Assembly (NCBI GenBank): GCA_963855995.1
Contig: OY979723.1
Span: forward strand, 4,772,176-4,836,175
Origin: Muricea muricata
Lineage: Eukaryota; Cnidaria; Anthozoa; Malacalcyonacea; Plexauridae
Reading direction: 5' to 3'
DNA: 64,000 bases
Shown one piece after another: positions 55,345 to 64,000 of this stretch. How positions within the stretch are numbered: position 1 is the first letter of the stretch; every line of letters begins with the position of its first letter. The notes beneath the pieces are model-generated. The model had not been told where the DNA came from, ran no database searches, and saw nothing but the letters and a program-made list of their open reading frames with translations. Position numbers and translations under genes: made by a program.

Positions 55345-55350
55345 TTTATT
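55345..55350 (-). terminator. Candidate polyadenylation signal of the four-module gene
   Basis: AATAAA on the minus strand about 95 nt past the stop codon at 55443. The distance fits a short 3' UTR. The hexamer is common in A+T-rich DNA. Confidence 0.4.
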
Positions 55351-55442
55351 GAACAAGTTAAAACCTGGTACATATACGATACCACAGGCGCTCTATACAG
55401 CTAATTAAATAAGAAGAGTAGTCAGCTTGTTAAAAGGTGTGT

Positions 55443-55798
55443 TCATTTTTTCTCCTCACTATACCCCGTTGCTTGATTATATGTGGGAGGTGGAACGTTC
55501 AGATCAGGATACAATCCGTACCCAACTTGCTGGCCAGTTGGTGGGTAGGGTGCACTTGCTTGAGGCATCCCGTACCCAGACGAGAGGTCGGCTCCCACTG
55601 GTGCATACGGTGCCTGAGGTATATTAGCACCATACGATGGACTTGTGACACTAAACCCATAACCCGAAGCGGTGCCTAGCTGGGTTGTGGCAGCTTCATG
55701 TATGAACCAAAAGCTGTGAACGTCTATCGGGTAATCCGGACCTTTATCCTGATGCACATATTTGGCAGACACATCACCGGCCATCAGCACTCTCCAAC
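55443..55798 (-). CDS. Four-module gene coding exon 4 (terminal)
   Basis: The acceptor TTTTTTAAG|GTTGGA completes GWRVLMAGDVSAKYVHQDKG, the end of module 4, with PIDVHSFWFIHE. The tail follows: repeated YG, PYAP and YPP words, VPPPTYNQATGYSEEKK and the stop. Confidence 0.88.
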
Positions 55799-58700
55799 CT
55801 TAAAAAAGTATATAAGCAGTTAACTCGTAATCAGATCACGGATCGTTAAAGAACTGAATAGGAAACCCGTTGTGGCGTGTGCAGTAACTGCACGTTTCGC
55901 AATGATACAGCTGAACAACGAATAAATATGAACACGTCGTTTTACGACGAAATATCTGACTATTCCCAGCGAATTTTAGCAAATATTTCAAAAACAAAAC
56001 AATGACAGTTGCATCCCAAGCTTTAGTGGAGTGAACTAATTTTTGCCGGGGACGCCATCCGCGTACTTTAAACAAAATTGCAAAACAACGACATTTATCT
56101 CACATACCTTGTCGTGGCAAATGCATGTTTGTAAAAAATACGATAAACTTAGGCTTAATATTACTTTTGAATGCGGCAAAAATAGCCAAGTAAAGAAATC
56201 GCAAATAGCTTTCAGCACTGACGGCAGCGGGTTTTATGTCCATGTCTGCATGTCATTTTTTGTAAAACGCATTGTTGGAGACAATGAAAATTCAAATCTA
56301 CAACTTTCTATACGTTCAATTTTTTACTTTGAGTAGTTAAATAAACCCTAAAATTTTTCCGTAAAACAAATTACTACCACTTTAGGATTTAAACTGAAAA
56401 CAATTTTTGATTTGGTTAAATTCTTGTTTTCTGTGATTATCTGTTCTACGACTGAAGCATGGTGAGAGGTGAGCCTGTGACGTCCATAAGATGAATATGC
56501 CAGAAAAATTTCTTATAATTTTTTATTTAGAGAGAGTAATTTTTCTTCTTTTTGTGATTTCTTTGACCGAATCGTGTCTCGAGGCTTCTTCTGTCGCGAC
56601 AGATAACGAATACGAGATTGGGCACGAATCATTACTTTTTGGAGGCGGATTTTTCAATATTTTTAAACAAAAAGCCCGACAGTTTTTGGTATCCAAAGCA
56701 TCTAACTTTATTTAACAAACTATTATGGGATAGACAATGACCACGCGTGTTCAGCAGAATATAGCCTCCTGCATGAGAGCAAGTTACACGACCACGAGGT
56801 TAGTCTCACTTTTTTAAAAGAAATTATATTCCACTAAACACAAGTGGTCAGTGTCTACCCATCATAGAACGTAATCAGATCATTAGAAATATGCCTGTAA
56901 ATTTGATTCTCATGGTTTTGAATGTACTTTTATCAGTAAATTGTATATCTCATTAGTATGATCTGCATAAACATATTAATCAACTCATTGTTCTCTCGAC
57001 CTTGTATTGCCACTTTCGAATAAATAAAGCAACTTTAAATGATCACAGAAAAGCCAGAGTTGAACCAAATCAAAATATTTTTCGGCTTTGTAATACCCAG
57101 ATGGTAGTAATTCATTTTAAGAAAAAATAACGGTGTGCACTTGAAGAATTTTAAAGTAGCCAAAGAATTGAATTGAAATTAAATGTCATTAGCTAATCTT
57201 GAAGAGCCCATTACCTTGATTCGCAAAAGCCTCGATGACGTTGCAAAGGAAGCTTCGGATATGATAAACATCGTTCGTCAACCCTCCAGTCCAAGGCCAG
57301 CCTTTAAGCTTGAGTTGAACGACACTGCCAAAGCTTAGATTCATCACCTTTTCTTCTTGAATTCCCTTGGCCCATCGGCTGATAAGAATTTGCTTGAAAA
57401 TATCAACAAGCTGGACAGGCATGCTGATTAGGCGAAACTTATCGGCATCGTTCAAACTCAGGCACATGATCGGACAACGTTTCGGTTCACGTTGTTGGAA
57501 AATAAGTACGGATTTGTCAGTTGCACGCCGCGATATATCGATTGCTGCAACATTATGCCAACCTTGCTCGAGCATTGCTTCAAGAATCTTGAGTATCAAA
57601 TACCTACAGGACAAAGTTTAAAATTCATCTTTTATAAAAGGGCAGCTAAATTTACTAAAAATTAAGGAGGAGAATAAACGACTCAATTAGTCATATTCTA
57701 ATCTAGTCCAAACAGTATGCAAGGATTGTTTGGAGGGACAGTGCGATAAAGAGACGTTTCATGAGACACGGAAGAAATAATGGAAACAACCTTTGAGGTT
57801 TTTCGTTAGAGATATAAGAGAGATTTATTTCATATATTCGGGCTTGAATTTGAACTTCTAGATTTTCCTTGGACTTCGCAAGCCACGACCCCAGGGCTTT
57901 CTATTTGCCATTTAATATATGCCTTTCTATAGTTTGTGGGTGGGGAAGAATAGAGAAGAACAATTTGGGGGCGAGTGGCCCAGAAGAGACACCACTCCTA
58001 AAAAAATACGCCACACATATTATTTTGTCCAACAGTTCTTCTTTAAATTTCGTGCGAAATATTACTTTGAACTAAAATATTACATTTATCAATAATGAAC
58101 GCACACTATCCACTGATTTGATAGTAGACTGGATCAAGCTTCTATACTATAGAAAAGTGAAGCCAATTTCAACGGGCCAAAATTACTTCCGATTACCACC
58201 TTGCAGCGAAAACAATATTACGGAGTTGTATTACGAACGAGTTAACGAGGTGGGTTTATCGCAATTTTGAGGCTTTTTTTAAGCGCTGAGCTGAATAGTT
58301 GCTTTGGATATACAAACAGCGTAATACTCACGTGAGCATGTTGTTGTACTTTTTATATGAACAAAGCTATTTTAAAGGGGTGATACTTATAGTGCTCTGT
58401 GTTTCAAACAAAAAGCCAAACATAATATACAGATGTTTTTATTATCACGTCAAAGCTACAGACAGCAAGGTGTCCAGTTCGTCTTGTAACCGACCATGCA
58501 ACCCGACCATGCAACCTGACTCATCCCGAGTCGTCCATGTTTCGCAGCGTAAGACAGGTTGTTATCATGAGGTAGGAAGAGGAGAGGGCAGAAAATACTT
58601 CCTTGGGAAACTCCTGATTTTAGGTCAAGAAAGCAGGACGATACACCATACACTACAGCACGTTGGTCGTTGTTTCTGAGCGGATAAATAGCTGCTATAC

Positions 58701-61396
58701 CAGTTCAAAATAGGCAGAGTTGCGAAAAAGCTACGGGTATGCGTGCATTACCCGTGAGGAAGGTTTCATTTAAACACAGTACATAATGTATCCCAAACAT
58801 TAACATAACAAAATCTATTCCAGATTCTGTTCAAATGATCTATTCAAATGATCTATTCCAGAAATCATGCCTTCTTTCTGAAAAAGTAGTGATCAAGCTT
58901 CATTCTCATCTCCAGTTTGGAAAGCCCACCTTTACAACATTTTGGGAAAGGGTTGATGCAAACTTTGAAAATTTTGCCCAAAAAAGGTTGAAATTGTTGG
59001 AGTTTTTGAAAAGTCCGGACGGATCATGTCCATTTCTTTCGCACAATCTAATAACTTGCCAATGTTGTACACTTCGGGTTCACTTCATGCATGGAGTCAT
59101 TCGCATGGTCACAATAAAGGGGAGCGGTCGCGATGTAACTACAGTTATATTGCGCGTATTCTTGTCTCAAGCATTTCCTTTCCAGTGGCGAAGCCAGCGC
59201 GACATTTGGTCATGCAAATTTTTCGGTCTATGTTGACCGTACAAGGAATCAATTTCTATAGAAATGAATAATGATAATGATTTAAATTTGCATAGCATGA
59301 CCAAATATTTGGGCTGGCTTCGCTACTGTTCATTCTTCATTACACTCTTCATTTCATTCGTCAGTTTTTCAATGACGCCAAATTGCACTCGTCCTGCCGA
59401 CAGTAGCGTAGCCAGCCCGACGATTTAGTCCCGCTATGCAAATATTTTCGTGTTCATTGACTGTAAAAACAACAATTTCTAAAGAAATGAATAATTACAA
59501 TGATTTGAAATTTGCATAGCGGGACTAAATCGTCGGGCTGGCTACGCTACTGCCTGCCGACAGACTGAAAAATTTACTTGTGCATGTTATTTCAAATGCC
59601 CTCAAACAAAAAAAGGTTAAACTGAGTAGAAAAAACAACACGGTCACGTCAATGTCAGCGAAAAGTTCAGCTAGTTCACTACTGAGAATGGCGCACATAT
59701 CAAAAGAGCACTAAATATCGATTTTCATTTTGGTGTAATCACGCGTAAATATCAAATTACTGAAGGCATATTACACCACGTGTTAATTACGGCGGAATCC
59801 CGCACACGCACGGTAATTACGTCTTAGATGCGTCTTAGATCTCCAGACTGCATGCAGAGGTAGGCCCCCTTTGAATAAAGAAAAAAGTAGAATACCTTGC
59901 CATGACAGACTCTTCTTTATAAGAATGCCAAGGATTTCCTGAGATTTTAAACTCCCAGCTGCCATGATGATCTTTTTCTTCCTGTATTCGACCATGCGAC
60001 CACACAGTTTGAATAACGTTACGGATCATATTCACAATAACCTCTGGAGCGCAGATAACTCGTATCCGATCTGTCCGATTCAGACTGATTGTGCAAAACT
60101 GAGCCACTGTCCCGACAGGCACATCAGGATCATAGCGAAAGTAAAGCGAATCTGCGGTACTCTTTAGGTTAACATTTACTGTATAGACGTACTGATAACG
60201 GTGTAAAGTTGCAATAATATTTTGTAATAGTACCTTAGCCATTATGGATTGTAAATCAGTTGCCCACCACGGGTTTCCCGACATCTTTATTTCTAACACA
60301 CCGTTTTCGTAAGATTCGTTCTGTATGCCTTTATTCCAGAACTGGCGCACGACTTGTTTTAAAGGCTCGACAAGTTGCGATGGTAAATTGACAATTTGCA
60401 ATTTATCTGAACTGCTTAGTCCAACACAAACAAAGTGATGAACGTAGGAGAAATTGCTTGGGGATTTCTTTAGAAATACGGTGCTTTTGTCGTTGAATCG
60501 GGCTAAATCGCACGAGATTACAATCTTCCAACCGATGCTATACAATTTTTGTAGAATAACCGCAATCATTTGCCTTGCCAAGGACGAAGTGGCAGAACCT
60601 GTGGCTTGATAAAATGGATTACCTGGAAAATTTAAGTAACTAAATTGTACTTATGGAACGAATATCGCACATTCATGCGTTTAATAGTCATAATATATGG
60701 CTTTATGTGAAGAGTTTACTAACTCTGCCAAAAGTCATAAGTTTTCGCCAGGTATTCCTGAGTTCTCTTCCACATGAGATGTTCACCGCTGGTATCGCAG
60801 TCGGGGCTCAAATCAGTCATCGTTTAAACCCATTTTCGGGACAGACATTTGAACAGTTACACAAAAAAATCTGAACGGCGAAAAGGTAGTCCCCAAAAAT
60901 GTTTTAAATCGCGAGTCCATTGCGAAGGAGCAAATGCTACAATGTTTTGAATTACAGAATTAACAATGTTTCCGTTGTGTTTCCACCTACATTTTGAATA
61001 TATATTAACATAATAGAGAACTTGTAAAGAATATGGACAATTACTTTCTTAATGGTTCCGGTTTTTCTGGGAGACCCGGTATATTGGAGTTTTCCATCAC
61101 ATAGAAAACCAATCAGATGAATCGGTATAATTATCACGCTACCTGCAGATATGTATTTATTACTTAAGGTACAGATATGGGTTACCTTTGACCTTAAACA
61201 TCCATCCGGAACCACATATTGCCATTTCTCTTTGAATACCATTTGGCCAAGTGTCACTAATAGCCTGTCTTATGGTGGATAATGCACCACTGTCATGGTG
61301 TAGTACGGTGATACCATCGCCGCATTGAATAGATATGCACATCGTTGAAAATCCCGGCGGAACTTGGACAAGAGGAATAGAGGTGTCGTTGCCCAT
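55443..61396 (-). CDS. Four-module repeat protein with PPxY tail, 4 coding exons, function unknown
   Basis: Exons 61186-61396, 59896-60622, 57215-57603 and 55443-55798 join in frame to 1683 nt (560 residues plus stop), with GT-AG borders throughout. The protein is four tandem copies of a module, at about residues 13-123, 134-237, 246-351 and 355-480. Each module reads: a hydrophobic strand (CVGLSSSDKLQIV, TISLNRTDRIRVI, CLSLNDADKFRLI), a helix with VxxLKxxI, W..GIQ.E (NKGIQNE, HGRIQEE, AKGIQEE), a strand ending KGNPW or SGNPW, a helix, then GWxxxxxxDxS/A with DKSxxxF (GWKIVISCDLARFNDKS, GWHNVAAIDISRRATDKS, GWRVLMAGDVSAK). The tail is rich in Gly, Pro and Tyr and contains VPPPTY, a WW-domain ligand. 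There is no signal peptide or membrane segment. MGNDTS could be N-myristoylated. I do not recognise the family, and no function is proposed. Confidence 0.85.
55799..57214 (-). other. Intron 3 of the four-module gene
   Basis: About 1.4 kb. On the opposite strand it contains the small signal-peptide-like frame at 56491-56715. No transposon is recognised. Confidence 0.7.
56491..56715 (+). CDS. Small putative secreted peptide precursor, unrecognised
   Basis: A 74-codon frame. Residues 1-32 have a hydrophobic core (FLIIFYLERVIFLLFVISLT) followed by ESCLEA, like a signal peptide with a cleavage-like site. Residues 33-50 are acidic (TDNEYEIGHES). The end, LFGGGFFNIFKQKARQFLVS and KASNFI, could form a cationic amphipathic helix. 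Signal, acidic pro-part and cationic helix is the layout of many secreted membrane-active peptides, but no family is recognised and no cysteine pattern exists. It is antisense in intron 3 of the four-module gene. It could be a chance frame. Confidence 0.3.
   Translation: MNMPEKFLIIFYLERVIFLLFVISLTESCLEASSVATDNEYEIGHESLLFGGGFFNIFKQKARQFLVSKASNFI
57215..57603 (-). CDS. Four-module gene coding exon 3
   Basis: The acceptor TCCTGTAG|GTATTT completes an Arg codon (VMAR|YLILKILEAML). It has the second half of module 3 (GWHNVAAIDISRRATDKS) and the first half of module 4 (CLSLNDADKFRLISMP, ISRWAKGIQEEK, LKLKGWPW). The donor is ATCAAG|GTAATG, one base into the Gly of the next GW motif. Confidence 0.88.
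58456..58653 (-). pseudogene. Short LINE reverse-transcriptase fragment
   Basis: FLDLKSGVSQGSIFCPLLFL followed by a degenerate region with NNLSYAAKHG. This matches the SGVPQGSxLGPLLFL motif before the catalytic box. About 65 codons, 5' and 3' truncated. Confidence 0.55.
59183..59328. mobile_element. 146-bp hAT-type MITE
   Basis: The tips are CAGTGGCGAAGCCAGC and, inverted at the right, CAGTAGCGAAGCCAGC. An inner ATTTGCATAGCATGACCAAA matches the left arm in reverse. The flanks TTCCTTTC and TTCATTCT agree only partly. It is similar to the neighbour at 59401. Confidence 0.75.
59401..59552. mobile_element. 152-bp hAT-type MITE with perfect 8-bp duplication
   Basis: The left tip CAGTAGCGTAGCCAGCCCGA and arm GATTTAGTCCCGCTATGC are mirrored exactly at the right. 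The flanks CCTGCCGA at 59393-59400 and 59553-59560 are identical. The perfect arms and duplication indicate a young insertion. It lies inside an older copy of the 46462 MITE family. Confidence 0.9.
59896..60622 (-). CDS. Four-module gene coding exon 2
   Basis: A 727-nt exon. The acceptor TTTTCCAG|GTAATC completes Gly of GNPFYQATG. It carries the end of module 1 (GWKIVISCDLARFNDKS), all of module 2 and the first half of module 3 (SGNPWHSYKEESVMA). The donor is GGCAAG|GTATTC. The open frame runs on a little past the donor and then stops, so splicing is required. Confidence 0.88.
60623..61185 (-). other. Intron 1 of the four-module gene
   Basis: About 560 bp, GTAACC to TTTTCCAG. No embedded element was recognised. 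Confidence 0.7.
61186..61396 (-). CDS. Four-module gene coding exon 1
   Basis: Starts MGNDTSIPLVQVPPGFSTMC. The ATG has A at -3 and G at +4. It ends GWMFKVK plus one base at donor AAAG|GTAACC. A TTTTAG directly upstream (about 61411) could be an acceptor of a 5' UTR intron. It carries the first half of module 1 (TWPNGIQREM). Confidence 0.8.
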
Positions 61397-62107
61397 GTTG
61401 TTTCTAACACCTAAAGTTTTGAAAATTTGGACGACGTTGTGTATTCATAAGGTTTCTAACTGACCGTACGTATGTATAAGAACTTCCTTCAATTAGCACA
61501 CACATATACTAGTAGCTAACCAGCAACGAAGTAATGTGACAAATCGAAATAGTATCTAATTAAGTTTTACCCAACAAAAACAAGCCTCAAAAATAAATAT
61601 TTTTTGTTGGCGGACATTTGGTCCAGCAAATTTTTCTGTGCGATGAACACAATTTTAAGACATGCTACACCATATCAAGGCGATTTTGAGCCATAATTAA
61701 ACAGGTGACCACATAAAGGCTCACTAAGACCGGACGCGAGAACATAAAATCCATATCTTCTCGCAACTGTGTAATGTTCTTTTTATTATACGGACCTTTA
61801 CAGTGACACAATAATACACAATGACGATACAAATTAACGTTTTAATAGTGAAAAACAGTTTTCTGACCAAAACGGCAGACGCTAAAACCGGGTACAAAAC
61901 ACAACATACCTCACAACATGTAAGAAAGACTAATAAATACATTAAAAGTTTAAAATGTTTACTGGGAGCGACTTGTTTCGTCCATTTGTTCAACTCTGCA
62001 AACCTTGAATTGGCGGCCATTTTAAAAACAACAGCATTTATTCATCCAGGCAGACAATTATAGAAACTATCACTTGCTCATTTACACTGCATGTCAAATT
62101 TATATGC
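61397..62107. other. Upstream region of the four-module gene with a possible upstream exon
   Basis: A minus-strand frame from an ATG at 62020 in good context (AAAATGGCGG) reads MAANSRFAELNKWTKQVAPS and LLMYLLVFLTCCE, followed by a GTATGT donor at about 61908. Joined to the nearest acceptor (about 61411) it would be out of frame with MGNDTS. It may therefore be an upstream ORF, a separate gene's first exon, or chance. No core promoter motif is evident. Confidence 0.3.
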
Positions 62108-63535
62108 ATGATGGGGCGTAAAGGTGCTTTGAGTGAAACTGAGAAGTTCAAAATAATTGAGCAGCTTCACAGTAAGATAACTACCTTGGAAATAGCGAAA
62201 GAATTAGGTTCTGATCATCGTATCAATAAAAAAATTGTCATTAGCCCCGTCAGTGCAATGGACGTTCTGACAAGGGAAAAATTCTGAAGCAAGCATCTGT
62301 TTCGCATCGGGCTATGAGTCAGGTCAAGAAGGAAGTCCGGCGTAACTCTCTGTAAACTAGTAAAGAAGTGTTTGAAAGCACTGGTGTTCCTGATGTGCCT
62401 AAATCAACTCGATGTCATGTCTTGAGGAGGATTGGAAAATGTGGAAAGTCAGAGGTTTGCCCTCCATTAAAGGGTATCTGCAAAAGGAAGGGGATGAATT
62501 AGGCAAAGAACAACATAAAGGTAATTTTCCAAAGTGCTTTGCTCACCGATGAGCGTCAAGCAGCCCTTGATGGACCTGATGGATGGAGCAGAGGATGGTA
62601 CTGCGAGGACGATCTGCGTCCTGAACAGATCGGGCATCAGCAAGGTGGTAATGACCTGGTTGGACCATTCAGAGTCTCAGATGGAGTTAAAATGACTGCC
62701 AAAGTCTAAATGGACTTCCTGAAGATGCACCTCATCCCATGGTACATAAAGAAGAAATTGGCATTCCAAAAAAAACGTGGTTTTCATGCATGATAATGCA
62801 CCTTCTCATGCTGCATGGCTAACCACTGAAAGTGTTCATGCAACGAAATTTCACCCCAAAGTTTTATGGCATCAGTGTAAAGTTAACGTAAAATGGGTTG
62901 GTAACTTCTTTTACAGAAGTTGACCATTGTGCTTCTTTCATGAGAAATTTGACTTTGAATAATATGCAAATATCATACTTATGACATCACAGTGCATAAT
63001 GAGTTTTTAGTGCTGTACGAATTTCTCTTTCAGTATCCATGATAAATTTCCAAAAGTTGCACTAAAATACAGCAAATCGGAATTTGTAAGTTATGATTTT
63101 GGAATTTTGTTCAACAAAATTAAATTGTTCGAAAAATCTATGTTGTTTTAAAACTCATTATGCACTGTGATGTCATAAGTATGATATTTGCATATTATTC
63201 AAAGCTAAATTTCTCATGAAAGAAGCCAGACAATGAACTTCTGTAAAAGAAGTTACCAACCCATTTTACGTTGTCTCTACACTGAGGTCAAAAAACGTCG
63301 GGGTGAAATTTCGTTGCATAAACACTTGAATATTTGAAAAGTTCTTTTGCCGTACATGGAAAAATCATGCAATGGCCAGTCTGCTATCCAGATATAAATC
63401 CTATAGAAAATCTATGGGGCATCCTGAAAGGAACATTTACTCCTGTAGAAGGCAGTACGCCTCCAAGGATGATCTCTCGGATGTCATTTTGACTGCTGCC
63501 AAAGATATTTCATCGGATTGACATTTTTAGTGGAT
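62108..63535 (+). pseudogene. Tc1/mariner-type transposase remnant, interrupted by a MITE
   Basis: The N-terminal helix-turn-helix is visible: MMGRKGALSETEKFKIIEQL and TTLEIAKELGSDHRINKK. After frame breaks come SRCHVLRRIG-like sequence, LLTDERQAALDGPDGW (first catalytic Asp block), MDFLKMHLIPWYIKKKLAF and MHDNAPSHAAWLTTE (second Asp block). The 496-bp MITE follows, then YLKSSFAVHGKIMQWPV, YPDINPIENLWGILKGTF (third block) and ISRMSF. Several stops and frameshifts are present. It is related to the fragment at 24730-25150 but a separate, more complete copy. The element's own inverted ends were not found. Confidence 0.85.
62831..63326. mobile_element. 496-bp palindromic MITE with TGAA duplication
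   Basis: Left tip AGTGTTCATGCAACGAAATT; the right end inverted gives AGTGTTTATGCAACGAAATT. Arms of about 170 bp include ACGTAAAATGGGTTGGTAAC and TGACATCACAGTGCATAAT. TGAA flanks it at 62827-62830 and 63327-63330. Removing the element rejoins TTE and YLK of the surrounding transposase in frame, which proves the borders and the 4-bp duplication. Confidence 0.93.
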
Positions 63536-64000
63536 CAAAGGCTTTTTTCTCTCATTAATAAAAATGGTAGTTCTATTTAACAATTATTGGATGAGGCTGA
63601 GCGTGATATCAAGAATTATCCAAACAGAGGTCAAAGTTATCTGCCAAAGCAAAGCTGAGGCAGTTAACTTTGACCGAGGTCTGGATAAATCTTGATACCC
63701 CGTACCATGCGAAAGCCGAATTCAATAATTGTTTAATTATACAACTCAGAAATAGTTGTGAATCTCGACGAAAATGCCATTACGGCCCCTGGAAAGTGAA
63801 GACAATTTTCAATGTCATTGCAGGTGGCGTGACATTGAGAATTGTCTGTAGGCTATCAACCAATCAAAATTGAGATTGCATAAGCATTGTATAATAATAA
63901 TTATTAATTGTACCCTGTGGAAGCAAAGTGAGAAGATTTTTTGTAATACCTGTTGTTGTTCCCAAATAAATATTGAAAAGCAATCTGTTTTTTTATTTCT
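63536..64000. other. End of window, two short hairpins
   Basis: Contains an 89-bp hairpin (63608-63696, ATCAAGAATTATCC and GGATAAATCTTGAT) and a 46-bp hairpin (63801-63846, GACAATTTTCAATGTCA and TGACATTGAGAATTGTC). No gene is recognised. Confidence 0.6.

Larger units (their letters stand above)
57604..59895 (-). other. Intron 2 of the four-module gene
   Basis: Contains a LINE RT fragment (58456-58653) and two hAT-type MITEs (59183 and 59401), the second inside an older MITE. The stretch 57604-58450 shows nothing recognisable. Confidence 0.7.

Noticed and set aside
58835..59236. 133-codon plus frame in intron 2 of the four-module gene
   Set aside because: No recognised motif; the end of the frame runs into a hAT MITE, which argues against a host exon.
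61909..62020. MAANSRFAELNKWTK frame as first coding exon of the four-module gene
   Set aside because: Its phase-0 donor does not join in frame to the acceptor before MGNDTS, and the joined reading meets a stop. It is kept only as a possible upstream ORF.

Overview
The window is AT-rich, intron-rich and packed with transposons. It looks like animal nuclear DNA. The spread of element types (DIRS, hAT, piggyBac-like, Tc1/mariner, BEL/Pao, Gypsy, CR1/L2-like LINEs and many palindromic MITEs), together with host protein sequence that reads as typical metazoan, suggests an invertebrate. A cnidarian such as a coral or sea anemone is my best guess, but the sequence alone does not prove it.

Two host genes can be assembled exon by exon, both on the minus strand. 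The first is the 5' part of a PPIP5K/VIP1 gene (diphosphoinositol pentakisphosphate kinase). It runs from a start codon at 29959 to the left edge of the window. Its seven coding exons (29879-29959, 24258-24405, 15553-15643, 13019-13364, 5756-5917, 4645-4675 and 325-581) join in a single open frame of 372 codons. They include a 31-nt microexon. The last exon ends inside the start of the histidine-phosphatase domain, so the rest of the gene lies outside the window. The second gene (61396-55443) has four coding exons and encodes 560 residues. These are four tandem copies of a module of about 105-115 residues that I cannot name, followed by a Gly/Pro/Tyr-rich tail with a PPxY motif. It is the best candidate here for an undescribed protein family.

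Layout. 1-30 kb: PPIP5K exons separated by introns filled with repeats. Intron 4 holds a DIRS-type tyrosine-recombinase retrotransposon (8095-12755) with its terminal repeats and internal complementary region. Intron 2 holds LINE and Gypsy remnants, a 654-bp palindromic element and a satellite with inverted blocks. Intron 1 holds a Tc1/mariner transposase remnant, a LINE split by a Tc1-type element, and a minisatellite. 30-41 kb: abutting or nested palindromic elements, then a roughly 5.85-kb inverted-repeat structure whose centre carries a hAT element with a perfect 8-bp target-site duplication and a transposase broken by a stop and a frameshift. 41-45 kb: an endonuclease/reverse-transcriptase LINE joined to a BEL/Pao integrase region that is itself split by a small hAT-type MITE. 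45-50 kb: more MITEs and a BEL/Pao gag remnant on the minus strand. 50-54.4 kb: a piggyBac-like transposase cut in two by a 3.94-kb element with its own terminal inverted repeats and a 7-bp duplication. 55-61.4 kb: the four-module gene. 62-64 kb: a Tc1/mariner transposase remnant interrupted by a 496-bp palindromic MITE with a TGAA duplication.

No RNA genes, CRISPR arrays, operons or bacterial-type signals were seen. Almost every mobile-element reading frame is broken. The DIRS recombinase frame and the main hAT frame are the longest intact ones.
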